Below are positions 12,151 through 24,084 of a stretch of DNA of 64,000 nt, piece after piece. The notes beneath the pieces are model-generated. The model saw nothing but the letters and a program-made list of their open reading frames with translations. It was not told the origin of the DNA and did not search any database. The DNA is from Niebla homalea (Eukaryota > Ascomycota > Lecanoromycetes > Lecanorales > Ramalinaceae): assembly GCA_019925105.1 (NCBI GenBank), contig JAHGAU010000004.1:1116001-1180000 (forward strand). The letters are read 5' to 3'. A program made the position numbers and the translations under genes. Numbering within the stretch: position 1 is the stretch's first letter; every line of letters starts with the position of its first letter.

Positions 12151-13993
12151 AGTATAGGAGGCTTTATAGTCTCTTGTTAAATAGTTTAAATTTAATAATA
12201 ACTCAATAGTGATATCGAGACGTCCTAATTAAAAAAGAGAATATTTCTGTATCGTTAGGGTAGGGTAGTATAGTGTAAATAGTATAACGAGACTCTATAG
12301 TCTCTTACCGAGCGGCTCAGACTCGGTAATAGCCCAGATAATCGACGTAAAGGGATTCCTGGTTGCTTTTCAATTATTTAACTGCTATAACGTTATAGTA
12401 TAAGTACGGATAGCTATTATTATACCAGGGTATTAGAGTAGGTAGGTCCTAGTGGTAAATAAATAATAGCTATGAAGGTAGCTATAATATAGGTGGTATA
12501 CGTATGATAGGTATATGCGCCAAGCCCCCCCCGGGGGCTAGTCCTTATGGGCAAGTAGGCCGAGCTTGGGAGCAAGGCCACTTGGAACCATAATAACTTA
12601 ATGGGTAAATTATAGGTTTATTTATTAGTTATATTATTAATATATAAGCGAGCATCTCAGGTCGTTTACCTCTGCTAGAGGCTATATGGGGTAAGGTAAC
12701 TTAACGCATATTCATAAAAGGTTAATTACCATTTATATTTTTATTATTTATATTTATTCTTTTATTAAATATATACCCTTATTAATTTCATTCTAAGCGC
12801 TTTATCTTCGCCCCTTTTAAAACACGTAAGTATTAAATCATATCCTTAAGGGAAAGAGCCCGCTTTCTTCTACGAGGTACGCTTGTCTGACCTGGAGTAT
12901 CACATAGGAAAAAGATTTAGGGCGAAGTTTCGCGGTATTATATTTAGGGAGGATTCTTTACTTGTAGATTGACTTATAACAGCTTTAAACTTTTATATAA
13001 GCTCCTATAATACTTTCACACCGATATATTAAACTAATTGAATTAGATAGGTTAACTTAAATAACCTATAAACACTCGAATTGCGAGTATTGAATTGGGT
13101 TAGAATTTAAACTAATAATAAGCTCTTATTGGTTAATGCTAGCGTATAACCTTTAAAGCTTGGCTTTTCCCCTGCTCTTAAGAGCATTGATTAGCTGCGG
13201 TCCTATGTTATTACAGATTTAGTTTATTTTCCCCTTGAATTCTCGAAAACAGAAAGAGGTAAGGGCTGAGGCTCAGCTTATGCTGCGATCCTAACGGTCA
13301 AATGACTTTGGGAAACGCATGGTCCTCATTAACTATTATGGAAGGAAGTGGAGCCTTGCTCTGCACTTCTCATGTGGCACGACGGTGAGCTCTTGGAAAT
13401 GGGCAACAAATACAACTGGCTCGTGGCTACGTTGTTACCCTAAACTACAGCTTCGTTCTCCGCTAAGAGAAAACCTACGAGGGAACGCTGTCCACCATTG
13501 TTTGGAAGGTTACTAAAATAGCGGGAAATGTCGCAAGAACTACTTCACTTCTTCACCATGCCATGCCGCGCTCGAGTATGTTGAGGTAGTCCCTCGACGG
13601 CGAGGTCCCTGTAGCTCAGGTCCTGAGACAGGCTAATCAAAAACACTACAAACACCAAAAACACCACAGATCCACATATATACGTAGCAGGGATCGAGCA
13701 AATTAGCAACGGTCTATTAAGCAAGTGCCTGGCCACGTCAGAACTCTTACCATTTTGGATACTGATGAAGTAAAGGGTTGGGAAACATCTTGAATGCCAG
13801 CCGAAAGGGTCATATTCTCAAAAGCTTGCATAGTTATACACCTTGTAGAGGCTCACTCTTGCCATCTTGCTGATTGGACTGGCCGTTTCCTTTGCCGTCT
13901 GTCCTGATGGGAACAGCGGTGAAGACAGGAAGGCATCTTCCTCTTAGATTTCCAACCAAATGCCCCTTAATGCCTTCCTTCCGTTCCGACTTA
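12151..13993. other. Transition zone from AT-rich block to gene island, no gene seen
   Basis: Base composition rises gradually. Between 12.14 and 12.31 kb there are partial repeats around TATAGTCTCTTG and TATAGTCTCTTACC. At about 12.52 kb there is a C8G5 run inside a GC-rich patch. Near 13.07 kb lies a short hairpin, ACTCGAATTGCGAGT. Open frames here (for example 13319-13516 and 13545-13736) have no convincing features and I do not call them genes. Confidence 0.5.
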
Positions 13994-16949
13994 TCAGTCT
14001 TCTAGGTAACGTCCTTCACCACGTATTATAGCAACCGCGACAGCATGGAAATGGTCACGCTCATCTGGAGAAACTGCTTGTTTTATTATCTTTGTCCTTT
14101 TGCGGAGTCGCTTCCTTTGTGGGTTAATCTGCAACGTAGGAGACTTGCGGACGATCTCTTTACTACAAGACGACTGAGATATTTCTTCCCAAGCAGGCGA
14201 GCTGATTAAGCGTCGCAGGCTGTCCAAAGCGTGATCTGCGTGCTTCTGCGGGAAGATGGTTCTATCATCGAGACACTGAATGATTGTTGCCAGAGTAAGC
14301 CACAACCTCGGTGGCATATGGTCGTTGTCCCTAAGCTTCTCCTCCATCTGTTTCTGTATTGTATCCAAAGATGCCGCAAAAGTTGACGCCGTGTAGAAAT
14401 GGCCGCCAATCATCAAGGAGTCGCTCCGTGTCCAGACACTATGTAATTGTCCAGGAAATTGGACGCTGGTAAGATGGATTCAGCTACGAGTGTTATTAAG
14501 CATGGAATCCCGTGACTTACAGTATCACGCCTGGCTCGAGCTTCAACTTGATTTGTTCATCACCCACCAGATTCTCCCCACTTTCATGATCTTTGAGGAT
14601 GACATTGCGGTCCCCAGCAGGAAAATACCACCATTTGCAACCTTGGAGCACCATCGTCCAAGTACACCATCCTCCGGTATCCACATGCCACGGAGAAATC
14701 GCGCCCGCTTGGGAGCAGATGAAGAATTCTTTGAGGAACTCAGTTGAATCGACTACCGGGTCCTCTCCCACTTTACCGTTATCCTGCCGTTGTAATTTGA
14801 TCGCACACTGGCGCTCCAGAGACGCTTCCAAGATTGACCGAGGAGTATACTGGAACCCGGTGCGATGATCAATGTCCAGGAAATTCAAGGGCGCCGAGGT
14901 TGTTTTTCTATGAACCATGACCTCATCAAGCTCTTTGACCGTGGTCGGTCGAGTTCCACCAAGAGGATCATGGACAGCAATCTTCACCATTGAATGCTCT
15001 TGAAGATCCTTGACGAAGGCTTTGATATCTGGGCGACCCTCAAGACTAACATCAATGAGCAGGAGGGGTCGTTGATCAGCCTTCTGGAGCTCCGCTGTTA
15101 AGTGACCACTCGAGTTCTGTAAAATACGAACCTCTGCTGGCTCTGGATTGAATGCCGGTAGCTTTTCGACCACTTGGCGTCCAGTACAGTGCCATGGCTT
15201 CAGAATCTGGGGATTCAACGTCAAATTGGTGTGTGGCAAGCGAGCAGCTTGATCGAGCTGCTGATGGTTCTTGCTTGATTCTGCATGCGGCGTGCCAGCC
15301 CAATCTTCGGCATTTTTAGCAGTAAACGTGTAAACATCATGTTCCTCGACAGTCAGTGCGGAGAGACGTTGTTGCAGACGCTTCTCGAGAAGTGCGCTGG
15401 GCGCTCCAGCTTCCGCGTCTCCCCCGGGTCTTCGTACTCTCTTCTGCCCTTCATGGGCCGGATCCATCAGCTCGTTCATCTTCACCGCGACCTCCTCCTC
15501 CAGACTCCTCATGCGTCGCAATCGCTCGTCCTCACGACTCAGCCGCGATGCAAAGACACGGCAGAGTACCACAAGCGACTTTCCGAGCAACAATTGCTGA
15601 TGGACCTCTTCGAAAAGCTCGAGTTTCTGTTTCTTAATGTTACCACACGCACTGCGAGTTTTTGCTATCAATGCAGCCTGATCCAGGACTGTGCTTTGTA
15701 TGGATTCGAGTCGCTGCATGTTCGAGCCGCCTGATTGGATGGTACTGAGCTCATGGGTGATTTCCGCCGTGGAATCTTGGTAGTCGTGCTGGAGAGTCCG
15801 GAGGAGGGCTTGAGCTTGGTCGTCGAGGTTCTTGTACCGGGGTTCCAGCCGGTCGAGCGATTGGAAGCAGGTAGCGTGGCGGGCATGGAGGGTTCGCAGG
15901 AGGTGCAGGTGTCGGTCATGCTGTTCTTGCTGGGTGTTCATCGCGTGACTACAGCGAGCGAATTTTGCACGGCTTTCACTCGCTTTTCTCGAGAGGGAGT
16001 AGGACGCAAGGCGGGACGAGGGCCAAGGTGGGGTCGTACACAAGCCAGTAGGCGCAGATTGTGGGGATGTGCGGAGTTCTGCGGCATACTGGGAGCGCAG
16101 AAGATTGTAATCGACGGTCCTATTCTCTCGCCCCCGTGACAGGTTCTGGGCGATTGCGAGCATGTGTAGACCGCAATCGTTCCTGTTTCGCTGCTGTGCG
16201 CAAGCTTGATCTCGTATTCTCACCGCTTTTGACTTCAGTGTGGGGATTAAATCGCGGAAGAGTCCTTCGATGTTGGTTATGTCTTCCTGGCTACGCTTCA
16301 AGGATAGAGAGTCATAGGAATTGACGGTCGAAAACGGGTCGGCAGTATAATGGAGTAGCGTCCAATAATGTTGCTTCCTGTCCAAGAGAGGTACCATGAA
16401 TTGCTTATTCTCAATGCCGCAATTGGCATGTTGACTACCTTGACGAGGTGATCCTTTCCCGACCAAGTGAGGCTCGAAGTTTGGCGAGTGCACAACCTCA
16501 AGATGATGGCTTCGCAGTCTTTGCATCAACGGGTTCACAGCTTGATCATTGAGATTGGTGTCTGGTTCAAGTGAGCGCAAACCCTGACGAAGAGAGGCAA
16601 ACGGGACTGCTTCGCATGATGATGGTGGGCTGGAGTCGATCTCTTCGATCGCAGCGGTAGAAGTGGAGTTTAGATGAGACGGTGGCGTGCTTTGCATGGA
16701 AGGCGTAGGATTGGGTGTGGCCAGTGTTGCAACATGCTCTGCGGCAGTACTACCAGTAGTACCAGTGTCCCCGTCAACACGGCTTTGCACTGCTCGCGTT
16801 CTTTTTTGCGATCTTTGCAAAGCTTCAGTGTCCCTTGGCCGCTTCGTTGCAGCTCTAGAGACTGTGGGAGTGAGGGTTGTGTTGGACATTTGGGCGTGAT
16901 GCTCGACCCTTACCTGGAGTCGGTGTTTAGCATTATGCCCTTCTATCAT
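13994..16949 (-). CDS. Ulp1-type cysteine protease / coiled-coil / JmjC-domain fusion protein
   Basis: Model: minus strand, join of 14521-16949 and 13994-14465, one 55-bp intron (GTAAGT...CCAG, 14466-14520, phase 2), giving 966 residues. The splice restores the JmjC core: exon 1 ends in -LEPGVIL and exon 2 supplies QLHSVWTR and LMIGGHFY. Residues about 1-110 are Ser/Thr-rich and basic. About 130-270 is a C48 (Ulp1/SENP) protease-like domain with His194 in KQHYW, Asp213 in SYDSL, Gln253 six residues before Cys259 in RNDCGLH. About 330-500 is predicted coiled coil. About 680-830 is a JmjC dioxygenase fold with His755-x-Asp757 and His818 as Fe(II) ligands and Lys772 as possible 2-oxoglutarate ligand. 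Catalytic residues are intact, so it could cleave a SUMO-like modifier and hydroxylate or demethylate a substrate; neither is shown. An upstream exon cannot be excluded; the Met at residue 21 is an alternative start. Confidence 0.8.
14466..14520 (-). other. Spliceosomal intron in the Ulp1-JmjC gene
   Basis: Donor GTAAGT and acceptor TTACCAG on the minus strand, 55 bp, a usual fungal size. Removing it joins two frames in phase and completes the JmjC metal site (third His at residue 818), which makes the splice convincing. Reading through would hit TAA at once. Confidence 0.85.
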
Positions 16950-17677
16950 GATGGTCGATTGCTATCAAGAGCTTTGACCTGTCTCTATAGAAGAACTGGA
17001 TTGTGATTGAGCGGCGCAGGTGCTAAAAACCGCGAGGAAGCTGCTGCTCCTGCTCCTCGAGTACCTTCTCGCCCCACCATCCTGGGCCGACGTTGTTCCG
17101 CCTGAATGACCCTAATGGTATTCCGTAAAGTTACGCATTACGGGGGAATTGCCCTAGTGTCTTGGCAGTATATAGACTTTGTTGCAGGAAAGGCTACTAC
17201 CAACGGCAATACAGGCAAGACAGGTAAATCGTTGTGTATAATACACGAACTATACGGAAATCATACGGGCCTTTGGATGGGCACAAGTACGGCGGTTGTG
17301 ACGGTAAAATTAGATAAGCATAAAAATAGATCCAATACAAGCGATTCGGTTTGCTGCCGTACTCGTATTGCGCATTGCATCTTTAGTTCCACAGCCACTA
17401 CAAAATCCCTTCCATGGCGTCTACGAGTGATCCTGGCTGTGATTACATACAAAACCCATTACAAGCATGTTCATACGTGCGCAAGAGCTTACGACATCAC
17501 AGTCCTTGCTCTGTGTACAAAATCACGATCGCCTTGCCACCTTTTAACTTCTGTCCAAAGGCGGCGGTGGCAACATCAAGACGGCCCATTCTGGCACGGT
17601 ACCAGGGAACGCGCAAGAAACCCCGCCACGTCGCGCCGGTCATCCCAACAATGGAGCCGGATTAACCCCACTAGTTG
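16950..17677. other. Upstream region of the Ulp1-JmjC gene, no further gene recognised
   Basis: Ordinary base composition. It should hold the promoter of the minus-strand Ulp1-JmjC gene. A plus-strand open frame from 17106 has no recognisable domain and irregular composition and is probably chance. No tandem repeats or strong hairpins were seen. Confidence 0.4.
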
Positions 17678-18750
17678 GCCTCCGCCCATGATTTCGCTCC
17701 ATCGCTTGAGTACGATATAGAGATCAACAGTGTACTTCAGCGTATGCTGGGTAGTCTGCCGGGAGCTTTTGAATCTAAGCAGCTGAGCTAGATGCAAGAT
17801 AACAGACACCCGCGAAGCAGCGGGTAATGCTCTTCGCCTTACGGCTACAGGTGAAAGGCACACCCTATTTCCAGTACTGCTACAGAGTCTTGACAACATA
17901 TGTATCGCAATAAATGGGGTGTGCAACGTGGTTGGCGCGATCCATGGCAGAACAGTCTCCTTCGGAGCTCTTGTAGTGGACGGCCCCAGTGCGGACGAGA
18001 AATTCATCGATCAGCTTGTAAAAATGATCTCGCCGCCGCGTCGTTATAGGTGCTTCAAATCTACCGTTGACTTCGCCGGATTTTACATTACTGGAACATA
18101 GCGGCGATTGGCTGGCACTGAAGACGAGGCAACGCCCATTTCGCAGGAGTTATTCTCTTAAGAGAGCCAAGGGCGCAACAGCATAGTAGAGCTTTCCTGC
18201 TTTAGCAAGTCAGCGCCGACGTTTCGCCATCGCATACATGACCTCTTTGATCCGCCCGTCTGAGTCCAGCATTGCGACACGCATCGCTAATCTCGTTCTG
18301 GATCACGGCTAGCGACTTTTTGCCCAGAGCCTCAGGTTACGCACCGCTGCGCGAGGCTTTATCTTTCGGGCTCTACGCAATTGTATAAAACCTGAGATCT
18401 TATACGCTGCTCAAAGTCGGTAAAATGGGATCTGCAATTCGGTATTAAACCCTCGAAGACGAGCAGAGCTCTGCTAAAATTAAAGTCGATCAATCTCGTA
18501 TTAATCGGAACGCACTTAAGTCATTCGCAAGCGAACTAATCCCTGGTATATGACTGGATTTTGTGCGCTTTTCGGGCAGTCATACAAATCAACCTCTATT
18601 GCGAAAGATCCTGTCTATCCGCTCACGCAGCAAATGCAAGCGTTGTTGGACAGCGTGATGCCTCAGGAAGACCCTGAATCGTTAATGTAGGATGAGTTGA
18701 GGCACGGAAGCCCACTACCTCGGGCTCAAGGTACGGATCAAATTAAGTGA
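17678..18750 (+). pseudogene. Decayed coding region, family not recognised
   Basis: Several plus-strand segments look like protein-coding DNA that has been broken. From 17678 a frame reads ASAHDFAPSLEYDIEIN and on to a TAG at about 17.79 kb. At 17.91-18.10 kb another reads NVVGAIHGRTVSFGALVVDG and continues to a stop at 18101. At 18.45-18.55 kb one reads TLEDEQSSAKIKVDQSR. From 18550 a last one reads MTGFCALFGQSYKSTSIAKD with one TAG at 18688 and a final stop at 18748. Frames differ between segments, so introns or frameshifts separate them. I recognise no family. The segments may belong to one gene or to several. Confidence 0.35.
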
Positions 18751-20143
18751 TGAATCGGAGCCAACGGATTGTACAAAACACCACTTTGTGTGAGATTGCT
18801 ACACAGAAAACCCAGCTCCAAAAGTCACCTATGATTCATGACTCTGGTGGATACCGTTCGTGGGTAGAGAGAAGGCTGACACTGGTGAATAAAACTGACA
18901 GCGAGAGAAAAGGATATTCAGTGGCGATGACGGTGGGCTCTTTACGTCCCGACCTGATTGAGATTCTCAAGAATCTGCGGCGGACAAGCTTCCAAGCCGA
19001 AGCCACGATGACATTTTCGGATACTGTAAGATGCTTTGGACACGCTATTTGCCATCTCCATCTGTATATTCACAGGCTCGAATAGGTGCCAATAGGAAGA
19101 GAGAGATGTATGGAATGTGACGACAGCCCCGAAGGTTGGGCTCTTCAAGAACCTGCTCTGAAAAACCCCCAAACCCTCTTCGCCACTCAAGAGCTGTAGA
19201 ATGAACGACAAAAGGTGTTCCAAATCTCTCATCTCTTGTAATCCAAACAAGCCATCTAATCGCCTTGGGGCTGAATCTACCCATACCGCGTTACAAGCCC
19301 AAGGCCCATGGGAAAAGTACCAGCAGAGAAAACCCTCTCACACTACAGCATACAGCCTGGAAATCCCCTGACTTCTTTCTTACCCAGATTGTAGAGCATG
19401 GGCTTTTCCAGATCGTCAGGCCAAGGACAGCCCTTCGCCTTTGGCAGACCGTCTGCATTGTAAGGGAATCCATGGCCGTGTTCAGAATGGTAGCATCTGA
19501 GACACAGGAGATGGACCGGGGCTAATTTGGCCACACATCAGGAAGACAGTGTTGCCGTTGTTATGACGCCGAAAGTTCTTTACGAGGATGCTGAAAAGCG
19601 CAAGGCAGAGCGGACTACGGCGGTCTTCTATAGAAGGCTGTGATTACTCAAAGGTAGTCTATGTGTGTCATTACGGCCACCTGAATAAACATCTATCTGA
19701 AAGCTTAGGAGATCACTGATAGAAGATTAAAGGGGGTTAGATGGGTACTTGATTCGACTAAAGTGTTTTTCCAACCATAAGCGGGACAAGCAATGAGTTC
19801 GAGAGTGAATACAAGGATTCCAAAGTAGATGACGAAGCTGAATAGTAGAGAGACATGGAACGAGCCGCGCATAAAGGATCGCTTCAGAAAACTCGACTTG
19901 CTCGCCGTTCATGCATTCCTCCTTTCCTACCTTCTCGTCCTTGTCTTTCCCGGTTATTCTCATATCTTCAACATGGGAAAGCAGAATAGTTACATGAAGG
20001 CCACTGCAGCCAAAAACAAGAAATAGCAGCGCCAGTATTTAAAGGGAAAGGAGAACAATGACATGGAGGCCGTTGCAGTTCTGATCAAGGCAAGAAACAG
20101 CAGCGCCAGTCTTTGCTAAGGCAATGGAAGATAACCGTGATAC
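18751..20143. other. Island sequence without a supported gene
   Basis: Both strands carry only short open frames of odd composition. Two near-identical phrases at about 20.00 and 20.09 kb (AGGCCACTGCAGCCAAAAAC and AGGCCGTTGCAG followed by CAAGAAACAGCAGCGCCAGT) indicate a short internal duplication of roughly 75-90 bp. Nothing else is supported. Confidence 0.4.
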
Positions 20144-20551
20144 AGACCAGACTCATACCTAGAGGGTAGATTTTATCGCCCGAATCCACTTCCAGAAGAT
20201 CCAGAAGCCATTCGAAAGCTATAGCGCCCCATTATTGGCCCGTACCAGGGTCATGTCCGGCATTCCCAACAGAATCAGTACGCGCTAGCGCCACAGGCCG
20301 AGATGATATATTAAGACTCTTCGCCGGACCTTCTTAATTAGCAGTCGCAGCAGAGGGAGGAGGACCTCCGTCATAAGGTTGAAATTTTGGAGCGCGTGCT
20401 GGCTGAAGCCAAGTAGCGCAGTGGTTACTATAACCTGAGTCTGAGCGAATTGCCTCACCTTAATGAGCCCCAATGCGCACTTTAAGACCAAGAACCTACG
20501 AAGTCTGCACAAGCAGGATGGGAGGGTAGCTGGTCCATCTATGCTGCCTGA
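20144..20551 (+). pseudogene. Gln-rich coding remnant with five TAA/TAG stops
   Basis: One plus-strand frame runs 136 codons to a TGA at 20549. It begins RPDSYLEGRFYRPNPLPEDP and later reads IIGPYQGHVRHSQQNQY and REEDLRHKVEILERVLAEAK, the last looking like a coiled coil. It is interrupted five times, each time by TAG or TAA, which single C-to-T changes of CAG/CAA would explain, and no frameshift is needed. That pattern favours RIP-type inactivation over neutral decay. No family recognised. The flanking frames do not extend it convincingly. Confidence 0.4.
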
Positions 20552-21511
20552 TTAACTTCTTGCTTTCTTTGCATTATGAGTTGCAAGTATACTTACCGCC
20601 GGAGGATTCGGAAGCAATTCGGAAGACAGCTTTCGGTGTAATACAGCCATCGACCGAACTTTAAAGCAAAGGTCTTTCACCGAGTCCTGCCTTAAATGCC
20701 GGAATCGGCTATCCTTGACACGTAGATCGCAGAAATTCGAGTAACAATTCCTTTCCTTGAAGTACCATCTTCCCACCCCTTTGCCAATGGGCACTTTGCT
20801 TCTGTCATTTAAGAAGCTCAGTTTGCTTTGCACGAGTCGAAGCACTTGGGGCAATATAGAAACCTGGTGGTATACTTTTCTTCAGTGACGCGCGCAGCAT
20901 AATCTGCCAGGTCAGAAGAAGGTCGGCCTTTGGTGTACCTTTGGTGTCAAGAAATTGCATACGCATTTTGCAACGGTCTCGAAGATCAGGTATTCTCACT
21001 GTGGCTGCTCCTGCACTGTAATGATCTCTCCTTGATGTATAAGCGCTTTTCGTAACGGCTGATCTGGACATTGGCCAGGAGCATACCACAAGACGTTCCT
21101 GCTTTTTGCTTCTTCCTTTTTTGTTTTGTGTGAATAATAAAGCTTTGGCGCAGTGTATGCATCGCTATTGCCGACTTGAGTTCCCAACGTTCTGAGTACC
21201 TGGGAGTGAATAAGACATGTCTGCACGTCAGTCTCGTGACGAGTATAAGCCATGCTTCTGTATCTGATGGTTCCTCATCCACATTGCCCTCTTTCCCGAG
21301 ATCAATGAAGAGCCGGGAGCTATTGAGTCCGGGGACTTGGCATCACCCAGCTGTCTTCTATTGAACCAAAGGAGGATGCCGCGGGACTAAGCATATGGAG
21401 GGTCCCCTCTGCGATTGGGGGATCCACAATTGGCAAAGCAGCGGTGATGATCGCACTGCCCATGCTGGGAGGAGATTCAGGTATAAAGAGTCCAGACCCG
21501 CGGCCAGACAT
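20552..21511 (-). other. Possible minus-strand gene or relic, poorly resolved
   Basis: Three overlapping minus-strand open frames (21511-21320, 21282-20986, 21089-20805 with continuation to 20552) have plausible protein composition. The first starts MSGRGSGLFIPESPPS and is Ser/Pro-rich. Later parts read KMRMQFLDTKGTPKADLLL and KSIPPGFYIAPSASTRAKQ. They lie in different frames and I could not find introns that join them cleanly. It may be a decayed gene or partly chance. No domain recognised. Confidence 0.25.
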
Positions 21512-22028
21512 GTCGATCCTTGATTTGGGCGAGTCTTAATTCTTTACCTTACTCCGAGAGTTTTTCTTGGGCTTCTGTCACAATACGAGGTAGGGTCAAT
21601 TAGTCGCCATAGTTACCAGCTTGTGCTCTCGTCACTCGGACTTCTGGGGGTATACTACGCCCTTATTGATTCTTGAAGCATGTCAGATCAGAGATCGCGC
21701 CAGCTACAGCCGACACGGCAGCGGTAGTGATGCCCCCAGCCACGCTGGATGAAGTTGAAGAATCTTTAGCGCCTTCAGAATGATCAGTCTCGCTGTTCGA
21801 TATGGTGATGCGTGCACCGAATGGGAAGGAAGTCCGGCAGAGGAATAAAGGAAATGATCTTGAAGAGGGACATAAGGACTGGAGATGGAGACGAAGATTT
21901 TAGGGCCAAGGCTTGAGTCCCTTCCGCCTGAGTGATCATAAACGGGGCAGTAAGCTGTATGAGGACGTATCGTTCGTGTAAATGCGTTGGCCATGGACAC
22001 TCCAGCCTGCACCTAGGCTGACAGAACC
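21512..22028. other. Gene-less stretch with a short terminus-like motif
   Basis: No supported gene. At 22006-22023 the sequence CCTGCACCTAGGCTGACA is, on the minus strand, a one-mismatch copy of the TGTCAGCCTGGGTGCAGG terminus of the dispersed repeat found at 4.4, 32.3 and 53.2 kb. It may mark a small relic of that family. Confidence 0.4.
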
Positions 22029-22178
22029 AAATACATCAAAATACGCCGTCTTTACATAGGTCAATGCGTGCAAGAAGGCGATATTCATTTGGTATTGATC
22101 AAAGGTAGGGAGAATGGGGCAGACGCGTTCACGAAAGCGCCGGGAAAACCGTCTTTTCATGGAAAGATTGTACCTTAG
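22029..22178 (+). pseudogene. Ty1/copia RNase H C-terminal remnant
   Basis: A 49-codon frame ending in TAG reads KYIKIRRLYIGQCVQEGDIH and then GADAFTKAPGKPSF. This matches the end of copia polyproteins, where a (K/S)HIDxRxHFIRxxV segment is followed by an xNxADxFTK motif close to the C-terminus. Only this tail remains; no reverse transcriptase or integrase of the same element is visible upstream. The fragment is not RIP-mutated, as expected for a copy too short to be detected. It directly abuts the terminus-like motif ending at 22023. Confidence 0.55.
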
Positions 22179-22424
22179 CCAACAATAGGCGAGGTGAAGG
22201 GTGTCAGAATATGTTCACCTACCTTTCCTTGGCAGTGACGTTTGCTCAACACCTGTATACCTATATTGAAAAAGTGTTATGAGGGGTATGTGTTGCAAAG
22301 ATTTTTAGCGTCAATAGAACCTTCCCCACCCTACCTAGGAAAATCTTGATACATTTCAGTTCCGTGTCTTCATAGGCCAAGCCACTCTAGCTTCCCATCT
22401 TTCTAACCATCGTCACCGCACTTT

Positions 22425-23530
22425 ATGACAGCAGTACGAGCCATTATGCCTTCACGTGAGGCCATGCAAGAAGTGGGAAGCAAGCTGTTCGACCTGCTGT
22501 CGATGGAGGTAACAAAGCAGTGGAAAGTAGCGTTCAATGCTTACTCCTCTTAGAACAAAGAGCTCCTCTTGCTGTACCCTTCATCTGCCTTGAGCAAGGA
22601 TCAGCTCGCGGTTTTAACCGCACTTCACCATCATTTCAATGGACTTCCCGAGGAAGATCCCAGGAGAGGTCCGGGCCGTCCGCCCAAGAAACCACGCACT
22701 CCTTCCACCACGCCCAGCCCAGGCGAATCCTGGGGCAGTATACGCCGAATCCGCCGCCTGGACCTTCACCGAGAATTGATGCCTGAAGTGTCCTCATGGC
22801 GGCTCCAGGACGACGCTCCTTCCCTTCTCAGTACACTGGATCCCTTGCCAAAACCGACCGGCGACGATACAGCCGATCAATGTCCTCTAGACGCGCTCGC
22901 TCTGTACTGCTTCCATGCGAAGAAGCTCCACGCTTTGGATCGGCAAACAAACCCAGCGCCAGTCCTTATCCATATACGATGGCTATTCACGGTCTTGTTC
23001 GTAGGGGACTTCCTCAACACGCGTCTCATGTCGGGACCGCTTCTGCCGGAAGGAGAATGGAAAGCCTTGGAACAAAGGATCACCACCCGATGTGGTGAGA
23101 TGGTGAATACGGAGAAAATCGAGCTAGGGTTTGACATCGATGACGACGACGTTTCTCTACAAATGATCCAACACGCAAGGAAACTGCTCGTCTGCGGTGA
23201 TCGCCTGGTCTTCATGTGTGAGAAGTTCACCACCGGGTGTATTTTCTATCTTCAGGGGATCCTGAGCGAGCACTTGTGAGCCTTCACCATATCCATCAAG
23301 CCACGGCGAAATTGGAAGCTAACCCATTGAGCTTCAGCCTTTTCGAGCGATTCACCAAGTCAGGCCAATTTTACGACCAGGCTGTCAAAGTCCTCGCAAA
23401 ACTGAGACTCACTGAAAAGGCCGAAGAAAGCGGTGCAAGCGGTCTAGGTGACGCGATGAGGATAAAACTTGGAGAAAACATTGAAATTGACGATGCGCTT
23501 GAGAAGGAAATCTATGGCATTCGTACGTGA
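22425..23530 (+). CDS. Orphan protein with AT-hook motif, two introns
   Basis: Model: join 22425-22508, 22554-23196, 23256-23530, giving 333 residues. Start ATG at 22425 is the first after an in-frame TAA. Intron 1 is 45 bp (GTAACA...TTAG, branch-like CTTAC); intron 2 is 59 bp (GTGATC...TTCAG). Each removes an in-frame stop or frame change, and the joined frame reads KLLVCG/DPERALVSLHH. Residues near 80-90 carry GPGRPPKKPR, an AT-hook-like DNA-minor-groove motif, so the protein may be nuclear. The rest is mostly helical with an acidic patch (DIDDDD). No enzyme domain recognised; the C-terminal half has paired helices. Codons and composition look normal for the island and I see no inactivating change. 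Probably a lineage-restricted fungal protein. Confidence 0.72.
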
Positions 23531-24084
23531 AGATGAAAGATTATAGATCCAGCCTACGGTCTCGGACGACTGTTTCATGTAGATCGAGCTTGCATATTTG
23601 TATCTCGATAGATGAATAACTGCTATAAAGTCTCCCTATGAAACTTCTCTGACTTTATCATCGTCCTAAGGGTCGGGGTCATCTTCAAATCTTAAGCACG
23701 TTCCCACCTGTCCCTGACCGACTTCCTGCCAAAAGCACGTTCACGAGCGATTTTGCGATTTAATGCCCGGGCTTTCTCATTCCAATTTGACACTTTCTCA
23801 GCTGAGAAGAGCTTGCAACGTGGTCGTTGCGTCCATTGTGGTTGAGGGTGGAGGTGTCCCTGGAGGGCGTGGCGGATCTTGAGTAGGTGGACGAGGAAGT
23901 GGATGCGGGCCAGTGGAGGTGGTTGGAAAGGGGGGAGCTGCTGAAGCTGATGGAGCTGTCTTCTCGCAGGACGAATGAGCTAATTCCTGCGTCAGCGACT
24001 GTCTCTGGCCGAATACTTATCGCCGTTCAGGTTTTCGCTTCGGCTTTCTTACCCCGACAACAAGGATTACGATCTGAATGTGTA
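23531..24084. other. Intergenic stretch between convergent genes
   Basis: Lies between the 3' ends of the AT-hook gene (plus) and the broken membrane-protein gene (minus). A plus-strand open frame at 23887-24174 overlaps antisense to the latter and shows no domain; I do not call it a gene. No repeat seen. Confidence 0.45.

Noticed and set aside
17106..17720. 204-codon plus-strand open frame
   Set aside because: Irregular composition, no domain and overlap with other frames; probably chance.
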